64,000 nt of DNA from the NCBI GenBank assembly GCA_965224205.1, contig CBDCYN010000009.1:1-64000 (forward strand). Direction: 5' to 3'. Under the pieces are notes generated by a model. That model was not told the origin of the DNA and searched no databases. It saw only the letters and a program-made list of their open reading frames with translations. The stretch is from CBDCYN01 sp965224205 (GTDB lineage: Bacteria; Planctomycetota; Phycisphaerae; Phycisphaerales; Phycisphaeraceae). A program made the position numbers and the translations under genes. Numbering within the stretch: position 1 is the stretch's first letter; the number at the start of each line of letters is the position of its first letter. Positions 9,568 through 17,287 of the stretch are shown one piece after another.

Positions 9568-10179
9568 TCACCGAGGGTGGATCTCATAAAAATGCAGCGA
9601 CATCGACCCGTAATGGTACGTCGCCGCAGCGGACCAACCGCTCGGTTCCAACGGATCGGTCTGTTTCCGGGTCCGCACGACCAGGACCGCTTCTTGGGTA
9701 GTTGCCTGCCGCAAGCTCTCGAGCACCTGCGTTAGCCGTGTCCGGGTCGGTTCTTGTTCCGTCACCGCGTACGGTGGGTCGCAACAGATCACCGTAAACC
9801 GGTGGGCGAGCATGGGGACCCAGCTTGTGGCTAGGGCATCGACGCCCAAGACCACGGCCTGATCGGTCAGCCGCAGCGTTTGAAGATTCTGAACAAGCCG
9901 TTGCTGCGCCGACCGGTCCTTCTCGATAAACGTGCCGTGCTCGACCCCGCGTGACAGCGCCTCGAGCCCGTTGGAGCCGGTGCCCGCGAACAGGTCCAGC
10001 ACCGCCCCCCCGTCGAGGGCGCCCATCGTTGTGAGCCGGTCGAACAGGCTCTGCTTGACGCGGTCGGTGATCGGCCGGGTGACCACGACCCGACGGCCGC
10101 CCCGACGCAACCGCCCCGGGTGATCCACCCCCGGCCCGAGGATCTTTCTTCCGCGATGAACGCCGCCGATGATGCGCAT
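9568..10179 (-). CDS. rsmD: 16S rRNA (guanine966-N2)-methyltransferase RsmD
   Basis: SAM-dependent enzyme that methylates G966 of 16S rRNA in the small subunit. The class I methyltransferase fold shows the SAM loop DLFAGTGSNGLEALSRG (around residues 62-78 from the chosen start) and the catalytic DPPY motif near residue 134. The N-terminal MRIIGGVHRGRKI is the family signature, so the methionine at 10179 is preferred over the one seven codons upstream at 10200. RPITDRVKQSLFDRL is the conserved segment preceding the SAM loop. It is the first gene of the minus-strand group, and the REP palindrome 10225-10353 separates it from the divergent cysteine-cluster gene. Confidence 0.9.
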   Translation of the reverse strand: MRIIGGVHRGRKILGPGVDHPGRLRRGGRRVVVTRPITDRVKQSLFDRLTTMGALDGGAVLDLFAGTGSNGLEALSRGVEHGTFIEKDRSAQQRLVQNLQTLRLTDQAVVLGVDALATSWVPMLAHRFTVICCDPPYAVTEQEPTRTRLTQVLESLRQATTQEAVLVVRTRKQTDPLEPSGWSAAATYHYGSMSLHFYEIHPR

Positions 10180-10224
10180 CCACACATTGAACCGAGTCAT
10201 GCATGGTTTTACAATGCCCCACTG

Positions 10225-10353
10225 TGACGAGCCGCGGCCGTAGGGGAACGGTCCAGGCCCAGGGTGGGGATGGGCCCCGAGGGGGAATCTCGGGGGGGAC
10301 TGGCCGCTGGGTAATCGCGATGCTAACCGCTCCCTTACGGCCGCGGCTCGTCA
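10225..10353. repeat. REP-like palindrome, family A, long form
   Basis: Arms 10225-10252 and 10326-10353 are inverted repeats over 28 bases with two mismatches (outer part TGACGAGCCGCGGCCGTA). The 73 base interior has its own G/C palindrome. It fills the space between the divergent rsmD and cysteine-cluster genes, so their promoters must lie in or beside it. Confidence 0.85.
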
Positions 10354-10427
10354 GAAGATCGTGGGGCGTCCCGGTGGATCGGTGGCGTTCCGTTTCACCC
10401 CCAGACGCGCTCAAGGACCGACCCGGA

Positions 10428-10934
10428 ATGACCCAAGAATGCCTCTGCGACCGTTGCTCGGCCCTGTGCTGCCGATACTTCGCGTTGGGGATCGACGAGC
10501 CTGAGACCCCCGAAGAGTTTGATGACGTCCGCTGGTATCTGGCCCATGAGAACGTGCATGTGTTCGTCGAAGACGGGGATTGGTACCTGGCCGTCCAGAC
10601 CAAGTGCCAATACCTCCAGGACGACAACCGTTGCGGGATCTACGAAGACCGGCCCAAGATCTGCCGCGAATACTCCACCGAGAATTGCGATTACCACATC
10701 GGCCAGTACGACTACGACCAGTACTTCATCTGCCCCACCCAGCTCGAGGCATACGCCCAGGCCGTGCTGGGCCAGCGGTACAAGAAATACGCCATGCGGC
10801 AACGCCTCAAGAACGTGGGTATGGACAAAGACCACCCCGACCGCCCCCAAACCCAAGCATGTCCTAGCCAGCCGCACCCGGCCCGTCATCAAGGGCCACC
10901 CCAGCAAGCACCCGCCGCGGCATGTGGAGCCTAA
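10428..10934 (+). CDS. YkgJ-family cysteine cluster protein (UPF0153)
   Basis: A small cytosolic protein with a cysteine pattern typical of zinc or iron-sulfur binding; function in this family is not established. Seen: CLCDRCSALCCRYFAL at the N-terminus, then TKCQYLQDDNRCGIYEDRPKICREY and ENCDY, which is the YkgJ signature with the C-x6-C-x-IY-x-RP-x-C block. The frame is open upstream to 10203, but that part only translates the REP palindrome, so MTQECLCD at 10428 is chosen. After about residue 135 the sequence becomes Pro/Gln rich; the alternative frame there gives a basic tail running to about 10998. A frame slip at the CCCCC run near 10847 is possible but unproven. It precedes hisS on the same strand. 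Confidence 0.75.
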   Translation: MTQECLCDRCSALCCRYFALGIDEPETPEEFDDVRWYLAHENVHVFVEDGDWYLAVQTKCQYLQDDNRCGIYEDRPKICREYSTENCDYHIGQYDYDQYFICPTQLEAYAQAVLGQRYKKYAMRQRLKNVGMDKDHPDRPQTQACPSQPHPARHQGPPQQAPAAACGA

Positions 10935-11016
10935 GATTAAAACCAAGGCCGGGCCATTCGTGGGCCTATCCGTCGGCGCCGGTTCAAATTCAAAATAGTG
11001 GAGGGGATCTTCTCGT

Positions 11017-12337
11017 ATGGACTTCCAAGCCCCTAGAGGGACGCGCGACTTCTTCCCCCAGGAGATGGCGTGGCGGAATTATCTCACCCGTGCCTGGCGG
11101 AGGGTATCGACCCGACACGGGTTCGAGCAGGTCGACGGACCGATCTATGAGTCCCTGGAGCTCTACCAGGTCAAAAGCGGAGCGGGGATCGTCAGCGAGT
11201 TGTTCCACTTCAAGGACCGTGGCGGTCGCGAACTGGCCATCCGCCCCGAGTTTACCCCGACGCTGGCGAGGATGGTCGCGGCCAAGGCTCACGCTCTGCC
11301 CAAACCGATCAAGTGGTTCAGTATCCCCGAACCTATGCCGGGCTGAGCGCCCCCAGCGCGGCCGCCTGCGCGAGCACTTCCAGTGGAACTGCGACGTCTT
11401 GGGTAGCGACTCAGCCGTCGCCGACGCCGAGTGCCTGTTCGTCGCCATCGACCTGCTGCGCGAACTGGGTTTGGAGCCCCAACAGGTGCGGGTGAAGATT
11501 AGCCACCGGCTGACCGTCCGGCACCTGCTGGCCACCTTGGGCGTGAGCGATGAAAAAATGACCGAGGCATTCGAGTTGCTCGACCGCCGCGCCAAGATCG
11601 AGCCCGAAGCTTTTATTGAGCAGGCGGGCAAGCTGGGGTTGGACCGCGACCGGATCGAGCGGTTCGACCAGATCTGCCGCGTCAAATGCGCCGTCGGTAG
11701 TCTTGACGAGCTCAAACAACGCACCGGGATCGGCGATAGCGACCTAACGGACCTAACCCACCTCGATGAGCAACTCATCGCCTTCGGGATCAGCGACTGG
11801 TGTGAATACGATCTAAGTATCGTCCGTGGCTTGGCTTACTATACCGGAACGGTATTCGAGGTCTTCGAGATCAGCGGCGCCGAACGCGCCATGGCCGGCG
11901 GCGGGCGATACGACCAGCTTATCAAACTCTTCGGCGGCCCGGCGATGCCTGCGGTCGGGTTCGGCATGGGGGATGTCGTACTCACTAACGTATTAATGGA
12001 CAAGGGGTTGATCCCTCAAAACTTCGCGCCGCGGCCGGATGTTTATGTCATCGCCCCCAGTGACGAAGCAGCCAAAACGGTACCGGTCGTCGTTTCTCAG
12101 CTGCGATTAGCCGGGTTACACAGCCGTTTTAGTTATAAAACGACCCGAAATCTCGGGAAATTGCTCAAAGAAGCTGATACCGTCAATGCCCGGTTCGCCC
12201 TGATCCTCGAAGCTGGCGCTTCAACCGCCAGCCTCAAAGAGCTAGCCACCGGTCAACAAGACCCGGTCGACCTCAAGGACATCCCCCAGCTTGCCCAGCG
12301 GATGATGGGGGTATTTCTACCCGAAAAAAACCGCTGA
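11017..12337 (+). CDS. hisS: Histidyl-tRNA synthetase, frameshifted at motif 2
   Basis: Class II enzyme charging tRNA-His. Start MDFQAPRGTRDFFPQEM at 11017 matches the family, preceded by a GGAGGGGAT-type ribosome site. Motif 1 (RPEFTPTLARMVA) lies in the first frame, which stops at 11346. Motif 2 (FSIPNLCRAERPQRGRLREH) continues in the next frame, followed by the histidine-binding region (SIVRGLAYYTGTVFEV), motif 3 (AGGGRYDQLIKLFGG) and the anticodon-binding domain to TGA at 12337. Deleting one base from the CCCC run at 11325-11328 restores one protein of about 440 residues. The enzyme is essential, so a sequence error or a second copy is more likely than true loss. Confidence 0.88.
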
Positions 12338-12501
12338 TTTTTTTGAAAAAACATCAAATTAACCCTAAATAATATGCCGAAACGACGAACACTCGAAGAA
12401 ATTTAGCCTTCGAATCCTTACCAGCCGATAACACCCATTGTGTGATCAAGTGCATGAAGCACGCCGCCCCGCGCGGAATACCGACCCACGGGAGGTCATG
12501 G

Positions 12502-13050
12502 ATGACCCGATCGACCCCGACATTATTCTCCACTCAAGGTCAGCCCCGACCCGCTGATCCAACCCCTGTTCACGGTGCCCCCCAGAACCCACCCCAAGAG
12601 CTCGATCGCGACACTATCGAGTCATTAACCGCTCTGTTAGAGCAGCAAAGTGGCCTCTACACCCAACTTACGGGCCTCGGCCAAAAACAGCACGACCAGA
12701 TCACCAACGGGTCGGTCCAGGAACTGCTCGATATCCTCTCCACCCGTCAGGGCCTCATCGACGAGCTAACCCAGATCGAGCAGAAGCTGCGTCCGTTCCG
12801 CCAAAACTGGCAAGCCCTCTGGCAAAAGCTCAGCGAACCCGACCGCCAGCGGATCACCGCCACGCTAGACGCCAGCCAGCGCGCCCTGGCCCTGATCATC
12901 GAGCAAGACAACCAATCCCGCACCCTACTTGAAAACGCCCGGGACCAGATCGGCAACGAGCTGACCAAGATCTCCCATACCGGCGCTGCGATGCGGGCCT
13001 ACGGCACACAACCCGCTTCGGATAACCGGTTTACAAACCGTCAAGGATAA
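12502..13050 (+). CDS. FlgN-like flagellar export chaperone
   Basis: Probable FlgN-type chaperone, which in the cytosol escorts hook-filament junction proteins to the export gate. The product of about 182 residues is almost entirely helical, with the pattern ESLTALLEQQSGLYTQLTGL, a middle segment around LSTRQGLIDELTQIEQKL, and a long C-terminal helix ending near MRAYG, as in FlgN. The start at 12502 follows GGGAGG at 12490-12495; the frame is open 20 codons further upstream but without a better site. It is the first gene of the flagellar cluster, ahead of the kinase gene. FlgN proteins are weakly conserved, so the call rests on helical pattern and position. Confidence 0.65.
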   Translation: MTRSTPTLFSTQGQPRPADPTPVHGAPQNPPQELDRDTIESLTALLEQQSGLYTQLTGLGQKQHDQITNGSVQELLDILSTRQGLIDELTQIEQKLRPFRQNWQALWQKLSEPDRQRITATLDASQRALALIIEQDNQSRTLLENARDQIGNELTKISHTGAAMRAYGTQPASDNRFTNRQG

Positions 13051-13080
13051 CCCCGGATCACCCCCTGAGATCACCTCGCG

Positions 13081-14079
13081 ATGGCGACCCCGACCGCTGA
13101 CATGCTACGGCCCCGATCGGCCCGCCCCGCGTCGCAACCCAGCGAGGCTCTTGATCCCCCAGGCCCATTCGATACCCAACAAGAAGACCTCACCGAGATC
13201 CTCGGGGCGTTTAACCAGGTCACCGAGAATCTCAGCCGAAGCCACGACGCGTTGCAGAAACAGGTCTCGAACCTTCGTCGCCAGCTCGTGAGCACCGACG
13301 CCCAGCTCCAGCGGTCCAAGCGTCTGGCCGCCCTAGGCGCGATGGCCGCCGGCATCGCCCACGAGATCCGCAATCCCCTAGCCGCCATCCAGCTCTACGC
13401 CGCCATGCTCGCCAGCGACCTCGACCCCCAACACGCCAACCCGACCGATCCCGCAGCCCTGGCCTCCACCGCGCGCAAGATCGAATCCGCCGTGCGCGGC
13501 CTCAACGCGATCGTGACCGACGTCCTAAGCTTCGCCCGCGAGATCCGGCCCCGCCCACGCTGGGTCCCGATCGACACTCTTTTTGACCGCGCGATCGAAT
13601 CGTCGCGACCCGCCATCGAAGCCGCCTCCGTCACCGTCGCCGCTGCCCCTATCGACCCAAACCCTAATAACGATCGCCTCCAAGCCTGGATCGACCCCCC
13701 CCTACTCAACCAAGCCCTATTGAACCTGATCCGTAACGCGGTCGACGCGATGGCTCAACAATCCCGCGATAGCGATCCTCCACGGCGGCTCTCATTATCG
13801 GCCCGCCTCGAAGACGCCCAGATCGTGCTGACCGTGCGCGACAACGGCCCGGGCATCGACGACGACGACATCGACCGGATCTTCAACCCGTTCTTCACCA
13901 CGCGCAGCACCGGCACCGGCCTGGGCCTGGCCATTGTCCACCGCATCGTCGATGCCCACCACGGCGGGATCGTTGTTTACAACGACGGCGGCGCGGTCTT
14001 CGAGCTGAGCCTGCCCTTGCCTCTACACGATCAAGACACGCCCCCCAAGCGTGCCCACGGGGTCACCGCCCATGAGTGA
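13081..14079 (+). CDS. Soluble sensor histidine kinase of the flagellar two-component pair (FlrB/FleS/NtrB-like)
   Basis: Kinase predicted to phosphorylate the sigma-54 activator encoded next. The 332 residues start with a low-complexity segment, a coiled coil (about 35-80), then the H-box GIAHEIRNPLAAI with the phosphorylated His94, the N-box LLNLIRNAVDAM (212-223), DNGPGI (254-259) and FFTTRSTGTGLGLAIVH (271-287). There is no membrane segment, so it is cytosolic like FlrB/FleS. The stop overlaps the regulator's start by 8 bases, which indicates translational coupling. Its place directly before flgB and the sigma-54 site at 15719 fits control of the middle-class flagellar genes; the FlrB name itself is inference. 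Confidence 0.85.
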   Translation: MATPTADMLRPRSARPASQPSEALDPPGPFDTQQEDLTEILGAFNQVTENLSRSHDALQKQVSNLRRQLVSTDAQLQRSKRLAALGAMAAGIAHEIRNPLAAIQLYAAMLASDLDPQHANPTDPAALASTARKIESAVRGLNAIVTDVLSFAREIRPRPRWVPIDTLFDRAIESSRPAIEAASVTVAAAPIDPNPNNDRLQAWIDPPLLNQALLNLIRNAVDAMAQQSRDSDPPRRLSLSARLEDAQIVLTVRDNGPGIDDDDIDRIFNPFFTTRSTGTGLGLAIVHRIVDAHHGGIVVYNDGGAVFELSLPLPLHDQDTPPKRAHGVTAHE

Positions 14080-15445
14080 CAAAATCCTGATCGTCGACGA
14101 CAAGCAGATGATGCGCGACAGCGTCGCCTCGACCCTCCAGCGCGCCGGGTACCAGGCCATCGCCGCCGATCACGGGGACAAGGCGTTGGGGCTGGCCGCC
14201 AAGCACCGCCCTGCCGCGGTCGTCACCGACCTGAAAATGCCCGAGATGGACGGCCTGCAGCTGCTCGAACGCCTCCTGGAACACGACGACCAGCTACCCG
14301 TGGTCGTCATGACCGCCTTTGGCACGATCGACACCGCCGTGGTCGCGATGAAGAACGGGGCCTTCGACTTCATCCAGAAACCGTTCGAGGGCGACCGCCT
14401 GATCATGACGGTCCGCCGAGCCGTCGAGCACCGCAGGCTGGTCCACGAAAACGCCGCGCTAAAACGAAACACGGACACCCCACTGACCGGCCCGGCACTG
14501 GTGGGCGAGTCCGCGGCTATGAAACAACTCAAGGAAAAGATCCAGAAGATCGCCGCCAGCCACGCGACCGTGCTCGTGTGCGGCGAATCCGGCACCGGCA
14601 AGGAGGTCGTCGCCCGAACCGTCCACGCCCATAGTCCGCGCCACGACCGGGTGATGCTGTGCGTCAACTGCGCCGCCCTGTCAGCAAGCCTGCTCGAAAG
14701 CGAGCTATTCGGCCACGAGAAGGGTGCCTTCACCGGTGCCGACCAGCTGCGCAAGGGTCGGTTCGAGCTCGCCGACGGCGGGACCCTGCTGCTCGACGAG
14801 ATCAGCGAAATCAGCCCGTCATTGCAGGCAAAACTGCTGCGGGTATTGCAGGAGCAGCAGTTCGAGCGGGTCGGCTCGAGCACCACCCGGGCGGTCGACG
14901 TGCGCGTGATCGCCACCACGAACCGCGACCTGTCGCAGAGCGTTGCCGAAGGCGATTTCCGCAACGACCTGTACTACCGACTCAACGTGTTGCCGATCCA
15001 CCTGCCCCCGCTGCGGCGACGGGTCGAGGATATCCCCCTGCTGTGCGATCACTTCCTGAGCCTGGTCGCCAAGCGGGAGGGACGGCAACCCAAACGGTTC
15101 GACCATCAAGCCATCACCCTGCTGCGGGATTACTCCTGGCCGGGCAACGTGCGGGAGCTGGCCAACATCTGCGAGCGCGCCAGTGTCCTGGCCTGTGACG
15201 AGACCATCACCGGCGATACCATCGAGCCGTGGCTATCGACCCCGGTCGGTGACCCGGTGGCGATTGAAACCATCGCTTCTCCTCAAAAGCTCGAAGACTT
15301 CGAACGCTTGCAGATCGTCCGTACCCTCGGCGAGTTCGGCGGCAACCGGCAGCGCACCGCCAAGGCCCTGGGCATCGGGGTTCGGACCCTGGGCTTGAAA
15401 CTCAAGAAATGGAAGGAGCTCAACCTTGTGGCTCAAAGTCTTTAA
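14072..15445 (+). CDS. Sigma-54-dependent response regulator (FlrC/FleR/NtrC-like)
   Basis: Activates RNA polymerase carrying sigma-54. The 457 residues from MSDKILIVDD comprise a receiver (D9, D10, phosphoacceptor D53, K103), an AAA+ domain with Walker A GESGTGKE (171-178), the sigma-54 contact loop GAFTGA (218-223) and Walker B GGTLLLDE, and a C-terminal Fis-type helix-turn-helix (FGGNRQRTAKALGIGVRTL). The start MSDK is chosen over a methionine seven codons upstream because the receiver begins there. It overlaps the kinase gene by 8 bases. The sigma-54 promoter at 15719-15734 in front of flgB is the natural target. All catalytic parts are intact. Confidence 0.93.
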   Translation: MSDKILIVDDKQMMRDSVASTLQRAGYQAIAADHGDKALGLAAKHRPAAVVTDLKMPEMDGLQLLERLLEHDDQLPVVVMTAFGTIDTAVVAMKNGAFDFIQKPFEGDRLIMTVRRAVEHRRLVHENAALKRNTDTPLTGPALVGESAAMKQLKEKIQKIAASHATVLVCGESGTGKEVVARTVHAHSPRHDRVMLCVNCAALSASLLESELFGHEKGAFTGADQLRKGRFELADGGTLLLDEISEISPSLQAKLLRVLQEQQFERVGSSTTRAVDVRVIATTNRDLSQSVAEGDFRNDLYYRLNVLPIHLPPLRRRVEDIPLLCDHFLSLVAKREGRQPKRFDHQAITLLRDYSWPGNVRELANICERASVLACDETITGDTIEPWLSTPVGDPVAIETIASPQKLEDFERLQIVRTLGEFGGNRQRTAKALGIGVRTLGLKLKKWKELNLVAQSL

Positions 15446-15718
15446 TCGTGACCCACAGCTCGGCACCGTCGAACAACCCCCGATCCGGGTCCCGACCTGG
15501 TCGATCGGGCGTTGGTTGGCCACGCGCCCAAGGCCGGACCTCTTTCAATGGGTGGCGCGTCGGAAGCGGGGGAAGGACCAAACCACAAAGAACAGCCACG
15601 CGCAAAAAATGCCGGTCATGGGCCGATCCGGCGTCTTTTGCGCGACGCGCCTGCGACAAGGTCAGCCCCGTAAGCTGATAACCCTAGACCCCGCAGAGTT
15701 CAAAAAGATAGCCCCGAC
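15446..15718. other. Intergenic leader before flgB
   Basis: Roughly 270 bases between the regulator gene and the sigma-54 site. Short frames here are not protein-like. Upstream activator binding sites would be expected in it, but I cannot define an inverted repeat with confidence. Confidence 0.4.
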
Positions 15719-15734
15719 TGGCACGCCCGTTGCC
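15719..15734 (+). promoter_or_regulatory. Sigma-54 (-24/-12) promoter for the flgB operon
   Basis: TGGCAC (15719-15724), five bases, then TTGC (15730-15733) is a near-perfect match to the sigma-54 consensus TGGCACN5TTGC. It lies 27 bases before the flgB ATG at 15761, leaving a short leader with GAGGTG as ribosome site. The gene just upstream encodes a GAFTGA-containing activator. Confidence 0.85.
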
Positions 15735-15760
15735 ACTAAACCGGCACCACGAGGTGCGTC

Positions 15761-16195
15761 ATGATCAACGGGATCTTCGACAAAGGCGCGATGCCACTGC
15801 TGGAACGCGTGTCTCAGTTCACGCAAGAACGCCACCGCGTGCTCATGGACAACGTCGCGAACCTCTCGACCCCCTACTACCAACCGCAAGACCTGGACCC
15901 GGATGCATTCCAGGCCTCGCTCCGCGACGCTATCGACCGCCGCCGCCAGCAGACCAACCCGCAGTCCGGGCCGTTGCAGGTCGACGATACCGACCAGCTA
16001 CAGTTCACCGACCGCCGCATCGAGGCACGCCCCGAACCTATGAACCAGAACATCCTTTTCCACGACCGCAACAACCGCGACCTCGAACACACCATGAAAC
16101 GGCTGGCCGAGAACACCCTCGTCCACAACGCCACGATCGAGATGCTTCGGTCCGAGTTCTCCCTGCTGCGGCTAGCGATCCGCGAACAGGTATAG
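15761..16195 (+). CDS. flgB: Flagellar proximal rod protein FlgB
   Basis: Component of the proximal rod of the basal body, exported by the flagellar type III system. The 144-residue product has the family's N-terminal helix with the rod signature LMDNVANLSTPYYQPQDL and a C-terminal helix pairing with it (MKRLAENTLVHNATIEMLRS). Length is normal. GAGGTG precedes the ATG by 6 bases. It opens the operon flgB-flgC-fliE-fliF-fliG-fliH-fliI, behind the sigma-54 promoter. Confidence 0.88.
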   Translation: MINGIFDKGAMPLLERVSQFTQERHRVLMDNVANLSTPYYQPQDLDPDAFQASLRDAIDRRRQQTNPQSGPLQVDDTDQLQFTDRRIEARPEPMNQNILFHDRNNRDLEHTMKRLAENTLVHNATIEMLRSEFSLLRLAIREQV

Positions 16196-16275
16196 GCATA
16201 GGAGTTAGAACAAAATCATCGGCCAACCGCCGCCGGCCTCATCGTTGATGAACGTAGACGAATAAAAGAACCCCC

Positions 16276-16680
16276 ATGTTCGGATCCTTAGACATCTCGA
16301 CCTCCGGCCTCGTCGCCCAGCGCACGCGCTTGGAGGTCATCTCCGCGAATCTCGCCAACCGCAGCTCGATCTACGACGCCGACGGCAACTACGCCCCCTA
16401 CCGCCGCCGCGTCCCGGTCCTGGCCCCGGGTGACCCCGTGTCCGACAAGGCCCTAGGTGTGCACGTCAAGGAAATCCTGCTCGACCAAAGCGAGTTCCGC
16501 AAAATCTACGAACCCGGCCACCCCAACGCCGACGCCGACGGCTACGTCCAGTTCCCGAACATCGAACCCGCGATGGAGATCGTCAACGCCATGGAGGCCA
16601 GCCGTGCCTATGAAGCCAACATCACCGCCGTCGAAGCTACCAAATCGATGATGCAATCGAGCCTAAGGTTAATCGCATAA
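16276..16680 (+). CDS. flgC: Flagellar proximal rod protein FlgC
   Basis: Proximal rod subunit between FlgB and FlgF/FlgG in the basal body. The 134 residues begin MFGSLDISTSGLVAQRTRLE, then the rod/hook signature VISANLANRSS, and end with the C-terminal motif MEIVNAMEASRAYEANITAV typical of FlgC. It lies 80 bases after flgB, with no separate promoter seen, and precedes fliE as in most flagellar operons. Confidence 0.93.
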   Translation: MFGSLDISTSGLVAQRTRLEVISANLANRSSIYDADGNYAPYRRRVPVLAPGDPVSDKALGVHVKEILLDQSEFRKIYEPGHPNADADGYVQFPNIEPAMEIVNAMEASRAYEANITAVEATKSMMQSSLRLIA

Positions 16681-16761
16681 CGTACGCAATGAAGGACCAC
16701 CCCGGCCTAAAAACCGCTTGGGATAATGTAACGATAAGAACGCCCGCAACGAGACCCGACC

Positions 16762-17079
16762 ATGACCGACCCCCTGGGATTCATCCAGCACACCGCCAAG
16801 CCCGGCTCGATCGTCGGCCCCGGCTCGGCCAAGCCCAACGCCCCCAACGCCGCGTCGGCGCCCAGCTTTAAAGACGTGCTGATGAAAAACATCGAGCAGG
16901 TCAACCGGCTCCAGCAGGACGCCGAAAAAGCGATCGAGGACCTGCACGCCGGCCGCCGCGACGACCTCGACGGTGTCCTGATCGCCAAGCAGAAGGCCGA
17001 CCTGGCGTTCCAGATGCTCCAGCAGGTCCGCAACAAAATGGTCGACGCATACGAAGAAATCAAACAGATGAGGGTGTAA
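16762..17079 (+). CDS. fliE: Flagellar hook-basal body protein FliE
   Basis: FliE connects the MS ring to the proximal rod. The 105-residue product has a Pro/Ala-rich N-terminus, then FKDVLMKNIEQVNRLQQDAE and the conserved C-terminal helix IAKQKADLAFQMLQQVRNKM, ending with a basic, charged helix. Length and position (flgB-flgC-fliE-fliF) are canonical. A perfect REP hairpin separates it from fliF. Confidence 0.92.
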   Translation: MTDPLGFIQHTAKPGSIVGPGSAKPNAPNAASAPSFKDVLMKNIEQVNRLQQDAEKAIEDLHAGRRDDLDGVLIAKQKADLAFQMLQQVRNKMVDAYEEIKQMRV

Positions 17080-17116
17080 ACAGGATGAACGAACCATCAC
17101 CACCACCGCAACACAG

Positions 17117-17191
17117 CGAGCCGCGACCGTCAGGGAGCGGGTTCCGGGTTGGCCCCGCCATCAGAACCCGCTCCCTGACGGTCGCGGCTCG
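17117..17191. repeat. REP-like palindrome, family A, perfect 28 bp arms, inside the flagellar operon
   Basis: 17117-17144 and 17164-17191 are exact inverted repeats over 28 bases (outer part CGAGCCGCGACCGTCAGGGA) with a 19 base loop. It is placed between fliE and fliF, where transcripts of the operon must pass through it. There is no following T-run. Confidence 0.9.
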
Positions 17192-17287
17192 TCAGAGAGT
17201 GATTCATGCAATCATACACTGATTGAAAACGAGGTACCCCACGCGCAGGACGCGCGTTTTTAAAACACCGGCAAGGAGGCCAACGAG

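Noticed and set aside
9584..10627. 347-codon minus frame overlapping rsmD and the REP region
   Set aside because: It overlaps rsmD in another frame; the N-terminal part simply translates a REP element and the antisense of the YkgJ-family gene.
12331..12362. Rho-independent terminator after hisS
   Set aside because: The stem is only A/T pairs with no GC core, so too weak to call.
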